A stretch of DNA of 64,000 bases from Chroococcopsis sp964623815 (GTDB lineage: Bacteria; Cyanobacteriota; Cyanobacteriia; Cyanobacteriales; Microcystaceae). Positions 8,468 to 17,780 of the stretch are shown here, piece after piece. Location: positions 25,391-89,390 of the forward strand of contig CAZUVR010000010.1 in assembly GCA_964623815.1 (NCBI GenBank), in the 5' to 3' direction. The position numbers were made by a program, and so were the translations under genes. How positions within the stretch are numbered: the first letter of the stretch is position 1; every line of letters begins with the position of its first letter. Below the pieces are notes generated by a model that searched no databases, had not been told where the DNA came from, and worked only from the letters and a program-made list of their open reading frames with translations.

Positions 8468-9154
8468 TTAAGATGGCTCCGAGTCTCGATTTTGCTTCGG
8501 CACTACCCAGAGATAGCTAACCCCGAGGGCCAAAAGTGCCAGGGGAATACTTTCCTTAACGATAAAAACGCCTAAACCGATCAGCACACAGGGGACGAAC
8601 GTACTCCCACGACTGGTAATTAGGTTGGCGACGGCGGGCAGACTAGTTAATTTATAAGCGACGATACACCAGACTCCGACGAGAAAGAAAAAAATACTCA
8701 CGGTGGTGAACAAGCCCGGTAAAGAGGAACCGGCGAAGAGAGGAACGTAGATCCCAATATTATCGCTACCGTTAGCTACCGTCAGGGCGGCTACCCCGCA
8801 GGTTTGAGGGGAGAGCCATTTGCTGAAGGGGTTTTGATCCGCACCTTCTAAATCTAGTTCGGGATTTTCTTCTTCTTCCTCTTCCCCTTTTAAAATAGCG
8901 AGTATACCTAATATGACAGGTACTAATCCTAAATAACGAATCCATTCGGGGGGGATGAAAGTAGTACCCAAAAAACCTGTCAGACTGGCGGCCACGAGAA
9001 GACCAAAACCCAGATACTGCCCTAAAACGATATGACGGAGGCGGAAAACTTGACCCGATTGCGAGAAGAGAATCGTTAATATGAATATATCGTCCAGATT
9101 GGTAGCCACAAATGCCGTTACTGCCGTTACTACCGTCGTTGTAATCCAGCTCAT
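8468..9154 (-). CDS. CadD-family cadmium resistance transporter-like membrane protein
   Basis: 228 residues with about six hydrophobic helices. It begins with ATNLDDIFILTILF and has a mid-protein NGSDNIGIYVPLFA, the two conserved acidic membrane blocks of the CadD/cadmium-resistance family (LysE-like superfamily). A Glu-rich cytoplasmic loop lies near residue 90. The family exports cations such as Cd(II) in Gram-positive bacteria; the role in cyanobacteria is not established. TGAGGC precedes the ATG by seven bases. The next gene upstream on the strand (9287) is a divergent paralogue. Confidence 0.8.
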   Translation of the reverse strand: MSWITTTVVTAVTAFVATNLDDIFILTILFSQSGQVFRLRHIVLGQYLGFGLLVAASLTGFLGTTFIPPEWIRYLGLVPVILGILAILKGEEEEEENPELDLEGADQNPFSKWLSPQTCGVAALTVANGSDNIGIYVPLFAGSSLPGLFTTVSIFFFLVGVWCIVAYKLTSLPAVANLITSRGSTFVPCVLIGLGVFIVKESIPLALLALGVSYLWVVPKQNRDSEPS

Positions 9155-9286
9155 CTTTTTGCCTCAGATATTTACCTCAAGATATTAATCTATCTACGGG
9201 GGGTAGCAGTAGGTAATTAAGCTTTTTTCCTATCGGAAATTGGGAAATAGGGGTTACATAATAAGCCTCGACTCCCGCGACTCAGG

Positions 9287-9961
9287 TTAGGCACCGGGTA
9301 AGAAAAGACGATAAGACTCGTTATCCATGATTATCCTTAAGCCTAACCACATTAGGACAAAAGGAAAGAGCTTACTAGCATAACGACTGAGAATTACTGC
9401 TATACCCGGTTGACGGGTGAGATGATAGGAGAGGAACAGCCAAGTACAAACAATAATGTAGCAAACAGGAATGATGACGAGTAATTTTTGTAGGGTGCTA
9501 CTGGCGAAGAGAGGAATATAGATACCGAGATTGTTACCCCCGTTAGAGATGGTGACGGCGGATACTCGATAGGTTTGTTTATCGGCTAGAACCTGAGACA
9601 GGGATAATCTTTGAGAATCGAAGCCGTGTGCCCGGCGCTTATCTTTGCGATTGCGAGGTTTTTCGGTGTTTTCCTCAGAATTATCCTTATTGAGGTTAAT
9701 TAGATTATTCAAGCCTATCAATATGGGCAGTATCCCTAATAAACCGATCCACATCGGCGGTATGGCTAAACCTACTAAAAACCCAATCAGACTAATCGTT
9801 ACCAAGGCCGTGAATCCTACAAGTTCTCCCACTATTATGTGTATCGGCCGGAATTGTCGATTTACCTCGCTAAAAAATCCTGTCAGATAGATGTTATCGT
9901 CGAACGTTGTCGCTATGGCGACGGGGATAGCAATTTTGACGACTTCAATAAACCAGTCCAT
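9287..9961 (-). CDS. CadD-family membrane protein (second copy)
   Basis: 224 residues, the same fold as the neighbour at 8468: ATTFDDNIYLTGFF at the start and NGGNNLGIYIPLFA in the middle, joined by a basic cytoplasmic loop rich in Asn, Lys and Arg (about 88-112). Sequence identity to its neighbour is modest, so the duplication is old. In the first block the acidic pair is kept as DD, while the second block has NGGNN where the neighbour has NGSDN. GAGGG lies eight bases before the ATG. Confidence 0.78.
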   Translation of the reverse strand: MDWFIEVVKIAIPVAIATTFDDNIYLTGFFSEVNRQFRPIHIIVGELVGFTALVTISLIGFLVGLAIPPMWIGLLGILPILIGLNNLINLNKDNSEENTEKPRNRKDKRRAHGFDSQRLSLSQVLADKQTYRVSAVTISNGGNNLGIYIPLFASSTLQKLLVIIPVCYIIVCTWLFLSYHLTRQPGIAVILSRYASKLFPFVLMWLGLRIIMDNESYRLFLPGA

Positions 9962-10125
9962 CCTAAGCCCTCGGTTTCTTCAGAATGATAACGGTAATAA
10001 GATTTTAGTTATCACTCGATTAAAAATGATAACATTTTAAATACATTTACAAATGTATATGGATACACATCCACTGTGTAACAATTTTTTATAGGATTAA
10101 AGCATAAGAAAAAGAGGAGTAATAA

Positions 10126-11364
10126 ATGATCGGGCGTTTGCTTAACCGTTCCCTCTGCCAGTTATATCGCAAGAAGCCGGCCTACACTCATGTATTTCTT
10201 TTCTGTTTCAGTCTCTTCTCGGTTTGTCTTCTGAGTCTGATGCAGGACAGTTCGGCCCTCGGTAGTTCTAACTCCAATAATTCTTTCTTCCCTTTAATCA
10301 ATCAGTTCAAACTGCCAGAGAGAACTTTACCGAGGTTGATAGAAACTGTAGGCTTGTTCATTGCGGGGATACTTTTCTGTATATTTCTCGATCGCTGGTT
10401 CAAACGTACCGCTCCTTTAGACGATTCCCCCCTCAGACAACAGGCCCGGCGGCTCAAGCATCTAAAGGTAGGTTATCCAGAAGGGATGATCAATTTAGAA
10501 AGTCTTCGTAAACAGGGTTTTTTAGAAGAACGTTTAAAACCCCTGGGGATGACAGTTACTTGGTCTAGTTACCTATCGGCATCTTCTTTGATCGAAGCCC
10601 TCAGCAATGGTACGATCGATTTTTGCGGCGGCGGCGGTACGGCAAGTATTTTCTCCCAGGCGGCAGAACATGTATTCGTGCGGATAGCGAAGGAAAAGTA
10701 CACTGCTCCTAAAGGTGAGGCGATTCTAGTGCAGGAAGATTCCCCGATTCAAACTCTAGCCGATCTCAAGGGTAAAAGGATTGCTTTTGATAAGGGATCG
10801 AGCGCCCATTACGTGCTAATCCGTGCCCTAGAAAAAGTGGGTTTGGAATATCACGATATTGAACCAGTTTATCTAACCCAGCCGGAAGCTCTACCCCTAT
10901 TTCGTAGGGGAGAGATAGATGCCTGGGTGGTTTGGGTTCCCTACAGCCCAACTCAAACCAGAACTTATCCTGGTAGATCGATCGCGGATTTAGAAACTAT
11001 CTTCGGTGATAACGTTTCTCTAGAAGTACCCACCTGTTATTACGCAGTGCCTGAGTTGGTGCGCGATTATCCTGACCTACTGAAATTGATCTTAGAAGAA
11101 GTGAACGAGGCGGGAGCCTGGGCGAAACAGCAAGAATTAGAAGCGGCCCGGCGTTTACTCGAAAATCACCAGATTGATAAGAGCGTCGTCGAGAGTCTTG
11201 AGCAGAGAGCTTCGGAACGGGCTATAATTCCTATTGACGATAGAACTCTGAACGCTTTACAACATCAGGCAAATATTTTTAGGGATTTAAAATTAATACC
11301 CCACCGGATTAACGTTTGGGACGGCACTTATAGTTTACAGACCAAGCAGAATTGGACTTATTAA
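10126..11364 (+). CDS. Sulfonate/nitrate-type ABC substrate-binding protein with membrane anchor
   Basis: 412 residues. Two hydrophobic segments (about 20-40 and 68-86) precede a type-2 periplasmic binding domain starting near LKVGYPEGMIN. Blocks such as GTIDFCGGGGTAS, LADLKGKRIAFDKGSSAH and EIDAWVVWVPY match the SsuA/TauA/NMT1 group, which binds alkanesulfonates, taurine or related anions. AGAGGAG precedes the ATG by eight bases. No permease or ATPase gene is adjacent, so its transporter is encoded elsewhere or the protein acts as a tethered sensor. Ligand unknown. Confidence 0.8.
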   Translation: MIGRLLNRSLCQLYRKKPAYTHVFLFCFSLFSVCLLSLMQDSSALGSSNSNNSFFPLINQFKLPERTLPRLIETVGLFIAGILFCIFLDRWFKRTAPLDDSPLRQQARRLKHLKVGYPEGMINLESLRKQGFLEERLKPLGMTVTWSSYLSASSLIEALSNGTIDFCGGGGTASIFSQAAEHVFVRIAKEKYTAPKGEAILVQEDSPIQTLADLKGKRIAFDKGSSAHYVLIRALEKVGLEYHDIEPVYLTQPEALPLFRRGEIDAWVVWVPYSPTQTRTYPGRSIADLETIFGDNVSLEVPTCYYAVPELVRDYPDLLKLILEEVNEAGAWAKQQELEAARRLLENHQIDKSVVESLEQRASERAIIPIDDRTLNALQHQANIFRDLKLIPHRINVWDGTYSLQTKQNWTY

Positions 11365-11762
11365 TCTAATTGATCGAAATACAGATATTCTACTATTCCC
11401 AGTTCTGGATCGGTAATGAGAAAGTAAAGGATACCTACACCTAGAATCAGTACCAGGAAAGTGAAAGAGATAATCCTAACTCTGGCGGGTTCGTAGCTAC
11501 CAGTATCGATCGCCTTACGGGTACGAAAATAGTGGCGGGTAGAGGTCATCACCATTAAAATTCCCATTACACTCAGCAGGAAGCCAGTTAACCAGCCGAC
11601 ATTTAAAGTTTGCTCTGGCGGGGTTTGTATGCGGAGGATGGCCCAGCCGAACCCCATCACCGCGATCGCCGAGCGCATCCAAGAAAGATAAGTTCTCTGA
11701 TTGGCGGAGTGATCCCGCCAATATGTGGCATTAAATTTTTTCTGGCTACTTTTCTCGGGCAT
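11361..11762 (-). CDS. DUF202/YidH-family membrane protein (second copy)
   Basis: 133 residues, with the signature NQRTYLSWMRSAIAVMGFG and three hydrophobic helices, clearly paralogous to the gene at 7964. Its 3' end overlaps the convergent binding-protein gene by four bases. Its start overlaps the 3' end of the prohibitin gene by 17 bases, so the two are translationally linked. Function unknown; the link to a prohibitin suggests a membrane quality or scaffold role. Confidence 0.8.
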   Translation of the reverse strand: MPEKSSQKKFNATYWRDHSANQRTYLSWMRSAIAVMGFGWAILRIQTPPEQTLNVGWLTGFLLSVMGILMVMTSTRHYFRTRKAIDTGSYEPARVRIISFTFLVLILGVGILYFLITDPELGIVEYLYFDQLD

Positions 11763-12579
11763 TGGCTGTTTTGATTCCCCGCTCGAATAGGGATTGAGTT
11801 AGATCTAATGATTGTAAAGTATTTTCCCCGATGACGAGGGGTAGATCCCCATTCCATCGCTCAAGGGTTTTGTTTTTGAGAATTTCTGGCGTGAGGGAAT
11901 CCTGCAGGATGCGGTGAGCTTCCGCTTCTCCCTTGGCGAGGTTGATTTTTGCCTCCGATTCTTTCACGGCTTTGAGAACGGCGAAACCGGCTTTTTTAGC
12001 TTCTTGCTCCGCTATCTGTTTCGCTTCTACGGCTTCGGTAAAGCGATCGGAAAAGTTAACATGGACGAGGGAAATATCATCTACGCCGATGTGATAATTC
12101 TCCAATCTCTCGATCAGGCGGATGTCTACTTCTCCCTTGACTTCTTCTCGCTTGGTGATCAATTCTTCGGCCGTATATTTAGCCATCACCGCTTTGAGGA
12201 TTTCTTCTACAGCAGGATCGATAACGCGATCGATCACCGCATCTTCATTGCCGATTTTCTGAAATACCCTGTTGGCTTCCCCCGGTAATATATGCCAGTT
12301 GAGGGCAACGTCGGCGAATACTTCCTGTAGGTCTTTCGAGGAAGCTTCAGCGGAGATTTGATGTTTCTGAATTCTCACGCTCAGCTTTTGTACCGTATTG
12401 ACTACGGGGATGATGCCGTGAATTCCTTCGTTTAATACTTTTTCCTGCACCCGTCCGAATACCATTAATACACCCCTTTCACCAGCGTTAACGATAACGA
12501 AGGGATTAAAGATGATGCCTAAAATTAATAGCAAGAAAAATATATTGGTAGGGTTGGCTAAGAGGCGATTTTTAGGCAT
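11746..12579 (-). CDS. Prohibitin-family (SPFH/band 7) membrane protein
   Basis: 277 residues. One membrane helix (about 11-30) is followed by the SPFH domain (AGERGVLMVFGRVQEKVL at its start, VDDISLVHVNFSDRFTEAVE near its end) and a long helical region rich in Ala, Glu and Lys (about 180-235) that would form a coiled coil. Prohibitins assemble into membrane rings or scaffolds, often with proteases. The start codon ATG has only a weak ribosome binding site. First gene of a two-gene unit with the DUF202 gene at 11361. Confidence 0.88.
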   Translation of the reverse strand: MPKNRLLANPTNIFFLLLILGIIFNPFVIVNAGERGVLMVFGRVQEKVLNEGIHGIIPVVNTVQKLSVRIQKHQISAEASSKDLQEVFADVALNWHILPGEANRVFQKIGNEDAVIDRVIDPAVEEILKAVMAKYTAEELITKREEVKGEVDIRLIERLENYHIGVDDISLVHVNFSDRFTEAVEAKQIAEQEAKKAGFAVLKAVKESEAKINLAKGEAEAHRILQDSLTPEILKNKTLERWNGDLPLVIGENTLQSLDLTQSLFERGIKTANAREK

Positions 12580-12891
12580 ATTTAGTAATTTACAGGCAGA
12601 GAATATCAGCTAATCTCTAATATCTTTAGGGTGGTATCTCTATAATACAATAAGTATATCGGAATGTGGTTGAAATGAGTTGGTCAACCTATGATTCTAC
12701 GATTCTGACTTTTCCCGATTCATCAGTCGGGACGGAGCTGACACCAGATACTAGGGCGACTAGTCTCGGCTAGAGTCATAAAAGCTTAAAAAAATAGTAC
12801 GACAGCAAGTATAAATTTGAACCACAAAAAAATTTGTGGAGAGGAAACTTAACAGTAGAATAAAAAATAATTAGCAGTAATCCTATAGTAG
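12580..12891. other. Divergent intergenic region between prohibitin and helicase genes
   Basis: No gene is visible. The region holds a CCCGA...TCGGG hairpin at 12714-12731, a CTAG-rich imperfect palindrome near 12750-12775 and the perfect inverted repeat listed at 12822. Promoters for both divergent genes should lie here, but no strong -35/-10 pair stands out. Confidence 0.5.
12822..12839. promoter_or_regulatory. Perfect inverted repeat upstream of the SNF2 gene
   Basis: CCACAAA AAAA TTTGTGG is a perfect 7-base inverted repeat with a 4-base spacer, ending about 52 bases before the ATG at 12892. It could be an operator or an RNA hairpin in the leader. No T-run follows it, so a terminator is unlikely. 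Confidence 0.35.
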
Positions 12892-15800
12892 ATGAAAATC
12901 CTACACGGAACATGGATTCCTAAGGCAACCGATGAATTTATCCAAACAGGTACTTTTTACGTTTGGGCAGAGACGAAGCCAGGTAAAAAACAGAAAAAAC
13001 AGCCAGAAGATAACTACCCGTTTGGGCTAGAGCCGACGGAATTGGCGCAACTCCTAAGTACGGAGCTAGCCATCACTCCCACATCTTACAAATATCTACT
13101 CAGGCAAATCATCCCTATCTATTTCCTGCTCCCATCCGATGGGGTCAATCCTCTTCCCTCCTGGGAAATGCTACGCTACTTAGAACAAGAAATTCCCAAA
13201 ACAACAGGATTGAAACCTTGGAAGATCCATTGTTATCCAGTAGCCAATATCATAGCCTTCCTCAACGATGTGCATTTCCATTGTCTCTACAACGAGAGAG
13301 AAATACAATTAGGCGCTGATTTAGTTTTCTGGTATCACTACACTCAAGCTTTTCAAGAGATTATTCTCAAAGACCAATATATCCCTGCTTGGCAATATCG
13401 AGAATTAGGACAAGCCAAAAATAAAAAGACGGAACCGACCAAAGCTTTTGAAATTTACCCGAGTTGGGAAATCATTTCGTCAACCTATGAAGCCAACCTG
13501 CAAAGGTATGTAAATTATATACCGGCGGTTTGTCTAGCGGGGAGCGAGCAACCACCCGAAGAACCAGAGCTATATCAGCCAGAAACCCTACTGCGCCATT
13601 TCAGTGAATGCCTATTACATCAAATCATCGGCGAGGTTTCCTTACCCGCCGTCTTCGAGAAAAAAATTGCCGATTGTACCTTGTTAACGGGGTGTCTTCA
13701 TCCGCGAATCGCCACTCAAGTGAGGTCTGACGAGACGGCGATCGAAGATTACCACCAGTGGCAAAAATGGAAAGAGAAATTAGTCGGAGTGCAGAAAGCT
13801 TCTCCATTTTACTTGGGGCTGAAACTCCTAGAAGCAGAAACCGATGATCTCGATGACTGGAGCCTAAAATTTGTGGTTATTCCCAAAGAAGATCTCTCGT
13901 GGAAAATAGAATTAGATGATTACTGGCACCTTCCGCCTGAAGTCAAAAAATCTATCAGAGAGCGTTTAGGCGAAGATTTTGAAAGAAATTTATTGCTCAA
14001 CTTAGGTCAGGCAGCCCGAATGTATCCCCCTATCTGGCAGGGATTGGAAACCGATCGACCGGTCGGTCTGTCCCTTACCCTAGAGCAAGCATTCTCTTTC
14101 CTCAAGGAAAGTGCCTGGTTACTCGAAGATGCGGGGTTTAAAGTGATCGTTCCTGCGTGGTGGACACCCGAAGGCCGGCAGAGGGCAAAAATTCGCATGA
14201 AAGTAAAAGGGCAAAAATCCACCTCGGCAACGGAAGGAAAAAATTACTTTAGCATGGAGAAGATAGTTCAATATCAATACGAATTAGCGATCGGCGATCG
14301 CTCCGTGACTGAGGAAGAATGGCAGCAATTAGTTAACTCGAAAATGCCCCTAGTCAAGTTCCGGGGGCAGTGGGTGGAACTAGAATCAGAGAAAATGCAA
14401 CAGATGCTCAACTTCTGGCAGTCAAAAAAAGACGAAACTCAGGAGATGAATTTTCTAGAGTTGATGCAAAAAACTTCTCAAGAAGAAGCAGAAATGGAAG
14501 TAGAGCCAGACATCGCCCTCAAACAGATGCTAGCTAAACTGAGAGATGGCAGTCAACTCGAACCGATCGAAAACCCTCCTCAACTCCAAGGCACTTTGAG
14601 AGAGTATCAAAAAAGAGGGGTAGCTTGGTTAATCTATCTAGAGAAACTGGGTTTAAATGGTTGTCTTGCTGATGATATGGGATTGGGGAAAACAATTCAA
14701 GTGATCGCTCTGTTAGTTAAGGAAAGAGAGTTAGGGGAATCTTTGTCACCGACTCTGTTAATCGCGCCTACTTCCGTCGTTGGCAACTGGAGAAAGGAAA
14801 TTGAAAAGTTTGCTCCCCATCTAAAAATCATGATCCATCATGGAAGTTCACGCCTTTTAGAGGAAAGCAAATTTATAGAGGCCTGTCTGCAAGTAGATGT
14901 GATCATCACCTCTTTTACTCTGCTCAGAAAAGATATAAAACTTTTTAAAAGTCAGCGATGGCAGCGGGTTGTGGTCGATGAAGCTCAAAATATTAAAAAT
15001 CCAGCCTCAGCGCAGACTAAAGCAATCTTAAGTCTGGAAGCCCAACACAGATTAGCTTTAACAGGTACACCCGTAGAAAATAGATTGTTAGATCTCTGGT
15101 CGATATTCAATTTTCTTAACCCTGGTTATTTAGGGAAAGAATCTCAGTTTCGCAAAACCTTTGAGATTCCCATCCAGAGAGAAAACGAGCTACGCCAGTC
15201 ACGTATACTGAAAAAGCTTGTCGAACCCTTCATCTTGCGAAGATTAAAAACCGATGAGCGGATCATTAAAGACTTACCTGCTAAGGTAGAACATAAACAG
15301 TATTGCAATCTGACTAGGGAACAGGCTTCCCTCTATGAGGCGGTGGTTAAGGAAGTAGAACGATCTCTAGAGGAGACAGAAGGAATACAACGCAAAGGGT
15401 TGATACTCTCTACCCTATTAAGACTTAAACAGATTTGTAATCATCCGCGCCAGTTTCTGCAGGATAATAGTGAGTTCACACCCGAGCGCTCATCGAAGTT
15501 GGAAAGATTACAAGAAATGATCGAAGAGGTGATCGCAGAGGGTGAGAGTATGTTGATCTTCACTCAGTTTACCGAGATGGGAGATGCTCTATCCCACTAT
15601 TTGAAATCTAGTCTCTATTACAATACTTACTATTTACACGGAGGCACCCCTGGGCCGAAACGGGAAAAGATGATCGAGGAATTTCAAAACCCAGATACGG
15701 AACCCTCGATTTTTATCCTATCCCTGAAGGCGGGCGGCGTAGGGATTACCCTGACAAAAGCCAATCACGTTTTTCATTTCGATCGCTGGTGGAATCCTGC

Positions 15801-16029
15801 CGTCGAGAACCAGGCCACCGATCGTGCTTTCCGCATCGGACAACAGAAAAACGTCTTCGTCCATAAGTTCGTTACTTTAGGGACTTTAGAAGAGAGGATC
15901 GATGAGATGATCGAGCATAAGAAGAAGTTAGCGGAATCGATCGTCGGTAGTGATGAATCCTGGTTGACGAAGTTGGATAACGAGAGTTTTAAAAAGTTGA
16001 TTGCTCTCAATAAACAAACGATTATTTAG
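12892..16029 (+). CDS. SNF2/SWI2-family DNA-dependent ATPase (helicase-like)
   Basis: 1045 residues. The N-terminal half (to about 570) has no strong motif early on and then the bacterial SNF2-associated region. The motor follows: Walker A DDMGLGKTIQ near 592, DEAQ near 696, LTGTPVENRLLDLW, then the helicase C-terminal domain with HGGTPG, LKAGGVGITLTKANHVFHFD near 945 and the arginine-finger block QATDRAFRIGQ. Such proteins move along duplex DNA and remodel protein-DNA or polymerase complexes (compare RapA). A SWIM-finger gene starts 12 bases after its stop, a pairing often seen in bacteria, and probably acts with it. Length is full for the family. Confidence 0.92.
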   Translation: MKILHGTWIPKATDEFIQTGTFYVWAETKPGKKQKKQPEDNYPFGLEPTELAQLLSTELAITPTSYKYLLRQIIPIYFLLPSDGVNPLPSWEMLRYLEQEIPKTTGLKPWKIHCYPVANIIAFLNDVHFHCLYNEREIQLGADLVFWYHYTQAFQEIILKDQYIPAWQYRELGQAKNKKTEPTKAFEIYPSWEIISSTYEANLQRYVNYIPAVCLAGSEQPPEEPELYQPETLLRHFSECLLHQIIGEVSLPAVFEKKIADCTLLTGCLHPRIATQVRSDETAIEDYHQWQKWKEKLVGVQKASPFYLGLKLLEAETDDLDDWSLKFVVIPKEDLSWKIELDDYWHLPPEVKKSIRERLGEDFERNLLLNLGQAARMYPPIWQGLETDRPVGLSLTLEQAFSFLKESAWLLEDAGFKVIVPAWWTPEGRQRAKIRMKVKGQKSTSATEGKNYFSMEKIVQYQYELAIGDRSVTEEEWQQLVNSKMPLVKFRGQWVELESEKMQQMLNFWQSKKDETQEMNFLELMQKTSQEEAEMEVEPDIALKQMLAKLRDGSQLEPIENPPQLQGTLREYQKRGVAWLIYLEKLGLNGCLADDMGLGKTIQVIALLVKERELGESLSPTLLIAPTSVVGNWRKEIEKFAPHLKIMIHHGSSRLLEESKFIEACLQVDVIITSFTLLRKDIKLFKSQRWQRVVVDEAQNIKNPASAQTKAILSLEAQHRLALTGTPVENRLLDLWSIFNFLNPGYLGKESQFRKTFEIPIQRENELRQSRILKKLVEPFILRRLKTDERIIKDLPAKVEHKQYCNLTREQASLYEAVVKEVERSLEETEGIQRKGLILSTLLRLKQICNHPRQFLQDNSEFTPERSSKLERLQEMIEEVIAEGESMLIFTQFTEMGDALSHYLKSSLYYNTYYLHGGTPGPKREKMIEEFQNPDTEPSIFILSLKAGGVGITLTKANHVFHFDRWWNPAVENQATDRAFRIGQQKNVFVHKFVTLGTLEERIDEMIEHKKKLAESIVGSDESWLTKLDNESFKKLIALNKQTII

Positions 16030-16041
16030 GAAAGGAGAAAT

Positions 16042-16884
16042 ATGCCGCAACAATTTGCTAGAACTTGGTGGGGCAAAAGCTTTATTGAAGCTCTAGAATC
16101 TTTTACAGACTCAGCCCGTCTTAGTCGGGGACGTTCCTACGCTAAAAATGATCGGGTTGAATTCTACGAACTTCATCAAGGTAAGATCGTAGCTCAGGTT
16201 AAGGGTTCGGTTAATCATTATTTTGGAGTCTACAAAGAGCCTTTATATACTATTACCATTCAAATTAAACCGATTAAGGCTGAAGATTGGTCAAAGATCA
16301 TATCCGAGCTGAGTTCGAGGGCGAGCATGATCAGTCAATTGTTGCTCGATGAGATGCCAGATAATATTCAAAGTGTCTTTAAGGAAAAGAAGTTACATTT
16401 ATTGCCTCACAGTAGCAAAGATTTCAATACTAGATGTACCTGCCCCGATTGGGAGAATCCTTGTAAGCATGTGGCGGGAGTCTGCTACGTAATCGCCGCT
16501 GAGTTGGATCTAGACCCTTTGTTATTATTTGAACTGAGGGGAATCTCTCGTACTAAGTTGCGGGAGGAGTTAGCTAAATCTCCTTTAGGTAAGATCCTAT
16601 CCGAGTCTTTAATAGAAAAGAAAATTACCCCAGAACCTGTTAACTCTTATTACACGAAACCCTTGAAGATCAAGGGGAATACTCCGGATGAGCTTAAGGA
16701 TTTTTGGCTAGGTGAACAGCGTTTGCCACCACTATCCGAGCGAACGAAAGAGGGGGGTATTCCGGCGATCGTGATCAAGAAAGCGGGCGATTTCCCTCCT
16801 TTCTGGTGCAAGGATGTCTCTTTTATCCATGTGATGGAGGATTTTTATCAGCGGGTGCGAGTTAAGCATTTTGGCAGAAAATAA
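16042..16884 (+). CDS. SWIM zinc-finger protein partner of the SNF2 ATPase
   Basis: 280 residues. The SWIM motif CTCPDWENPCKH uses C132, C134, C141 and H143 to bind zinc; SWIM domains bind DNA or proteins. The N-terminal WWGKSFIEALE block is typical of the bacterial protein encoded beside SNF2 ATPases. AGGAAAGGAG precedes the ATG, and the gap to the helicase is only 12 bases, so the pair is co-transcribed. Its job is probably to target or regulate the motor; this is inferred from context. Confidence 0.85.
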   Translation: MPQQFARTWWGKSFIEALESFTDSARLSRGRSYAKNDRVEFYELHQGKIVAQVKGSVNHYFGVYKEPLYTITIQIKPIKAEDWSKIISELSSRASMISQLLLDEMPDNIQSVFKEKKLHLLPHSSKDFNTRCTCPDWENPCKHVAGVCYVIAAELDLDPLLLFELRGISRTKLREELAKSPLGKILSESLIEKKITPEPVNSYYTKPLKIKGNTPDELKDFWLGEQRLPPLSERTKEGGIPAIVIKKAGDFPPFWCKDVSFIHVMEDFYQRVRVKHFGRK

Positions 16885-16938
16885 GGTCTGTCGCGAGAGC
16901 AGACTCTACAAAAAAGAAGAATAACGATTTAATCTGGC

Positions 16939-16954
16939 TGTGATCTAACTCACA
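16939..16954. promoter_or_regulatory. CRP/SyCRP1-type cAMP-receptor operator
   Basis: TGTGATCTAACTCACA is an exact match to the TGTGA-N6-TCACA CRP palindrome. It lies about 90 bases before the first pilin ATG. If the -10 is TAAGAT at 16976-16981, the operator would centre close to -41, the position of a class II activator site. The -10 choice is inference; the palindrome is seen directly. As I recall, in Synechocystis 6803 SyCRP1 activates a pilin operon of similar layout (slr2015-slr2018). Confidence 0.65.
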
Positions 16955-17043
16955 TAGATAAATGATTTTCGACAGTAAGATAAAATCGATCGGCCCAACA
17001 TATCTCTAAAGAAAGATGAACCCTATTAAAAGGAAAACTCGCC

Positions 17044-17562
17044 ATGAATTCCCAATTTAAACTCAAATTCCTGCAATATCTAAACGCACACCAAAAAACG
17101 AAAGGTTTTACTTTAGTCGAATTGTTAGTAGTGGTGATAATCATCGGTATCTTAGCCGCGATCGCACTGCCAAACTTATTAAGTCAAGTAGCCAAAGGTA
17201 GACAGTCAGAAGCTAAGAATGCCTTAGGGGTTATTAACCGGGCGCAACAAGCTTATCGGGCTGAGAGATCGACTTTTACAGTGATCAGTAATCTCCCCGT
17301 CAGCAACAACTTTCAATATTATCAGCCCGCCGCCGGGGGAGCGAACGATCAAACCTTCGCCAGTCACGGATTAACTGCACAAACCACCTACGCTAACGAT
17401 ATTCGCGCTTATAGTTCCGCCGTCGCTCAATCTAGTAGCGGTAACTTCTCGGCGATTATCTGCGAAAACAACAGTCCTACCGTAGGAGGGGCGCAAACCA
17501 TTAACACCGCTACCTCTCTCACCAGCGCTAATTGCCCCGCCAACACCCAACAGGTCAAATGA
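17044..17562 (+). CDS. Type IV pilin-like protein 1
   Basis: 172 residues. The prepilin signal is a basic leader ending KTKG, cleaved after G21, followed by FTLVELLVVVIIIGILAAIA with the conserved Glu at mature position 5 (E26). The helix continues into QVAKGRQSEAKNALGVINRAQQAYR, as in cyanobacterial PilA proteins, and a variable Ser/Asn-rich globular part follows. It ends with two cysteines (C154 region and C165 region) that may form a disulfide. AAAGGAAAAC precedes the ATG. First of three pilin genes behind a CRP-type operator. Confidence 0.92.
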   Translation: MNSQFKLKFLQYLNAHQKTKGFTLVELLVVVIIIGILAAIALPNLLSQVAKGRQSEAKNALGVINRAQQAYRAERSTFTVISNLPVSNNFQYYQPAAGGANDQTFASHGLTAQTTYANDIRAYSSAVAQSSSGNFSAIICENNSPTVGGAQTINTATSLTSANCPANTQQVK

Positions 17563-17780
17563 TTTAAGATTGAACCCGGGGAAAAATTCTGGCTGAGGAT
17601 GGGGGGCTACGATACCCGATCGATCGGGATAAGAGCGCGAGTTCTTTGTCTGAGCCAATTTCATCAAAGTTTTCAAGAAATGAAAAAAAATTTTTTGACC
17701 GGGTGATATGAAAATAGATCGATGTGGGTAAGTTATCTCTAGAGAAAAAAAACAACCCCTACCACAAGGAAACGCTTACT

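Noticed and set aside
11914..12288. Plus-strand frame of 124 codons
   Set aside because: It lies wholly inside the prohibitin gene on the other strand and has no family signature or ribosome binding site.
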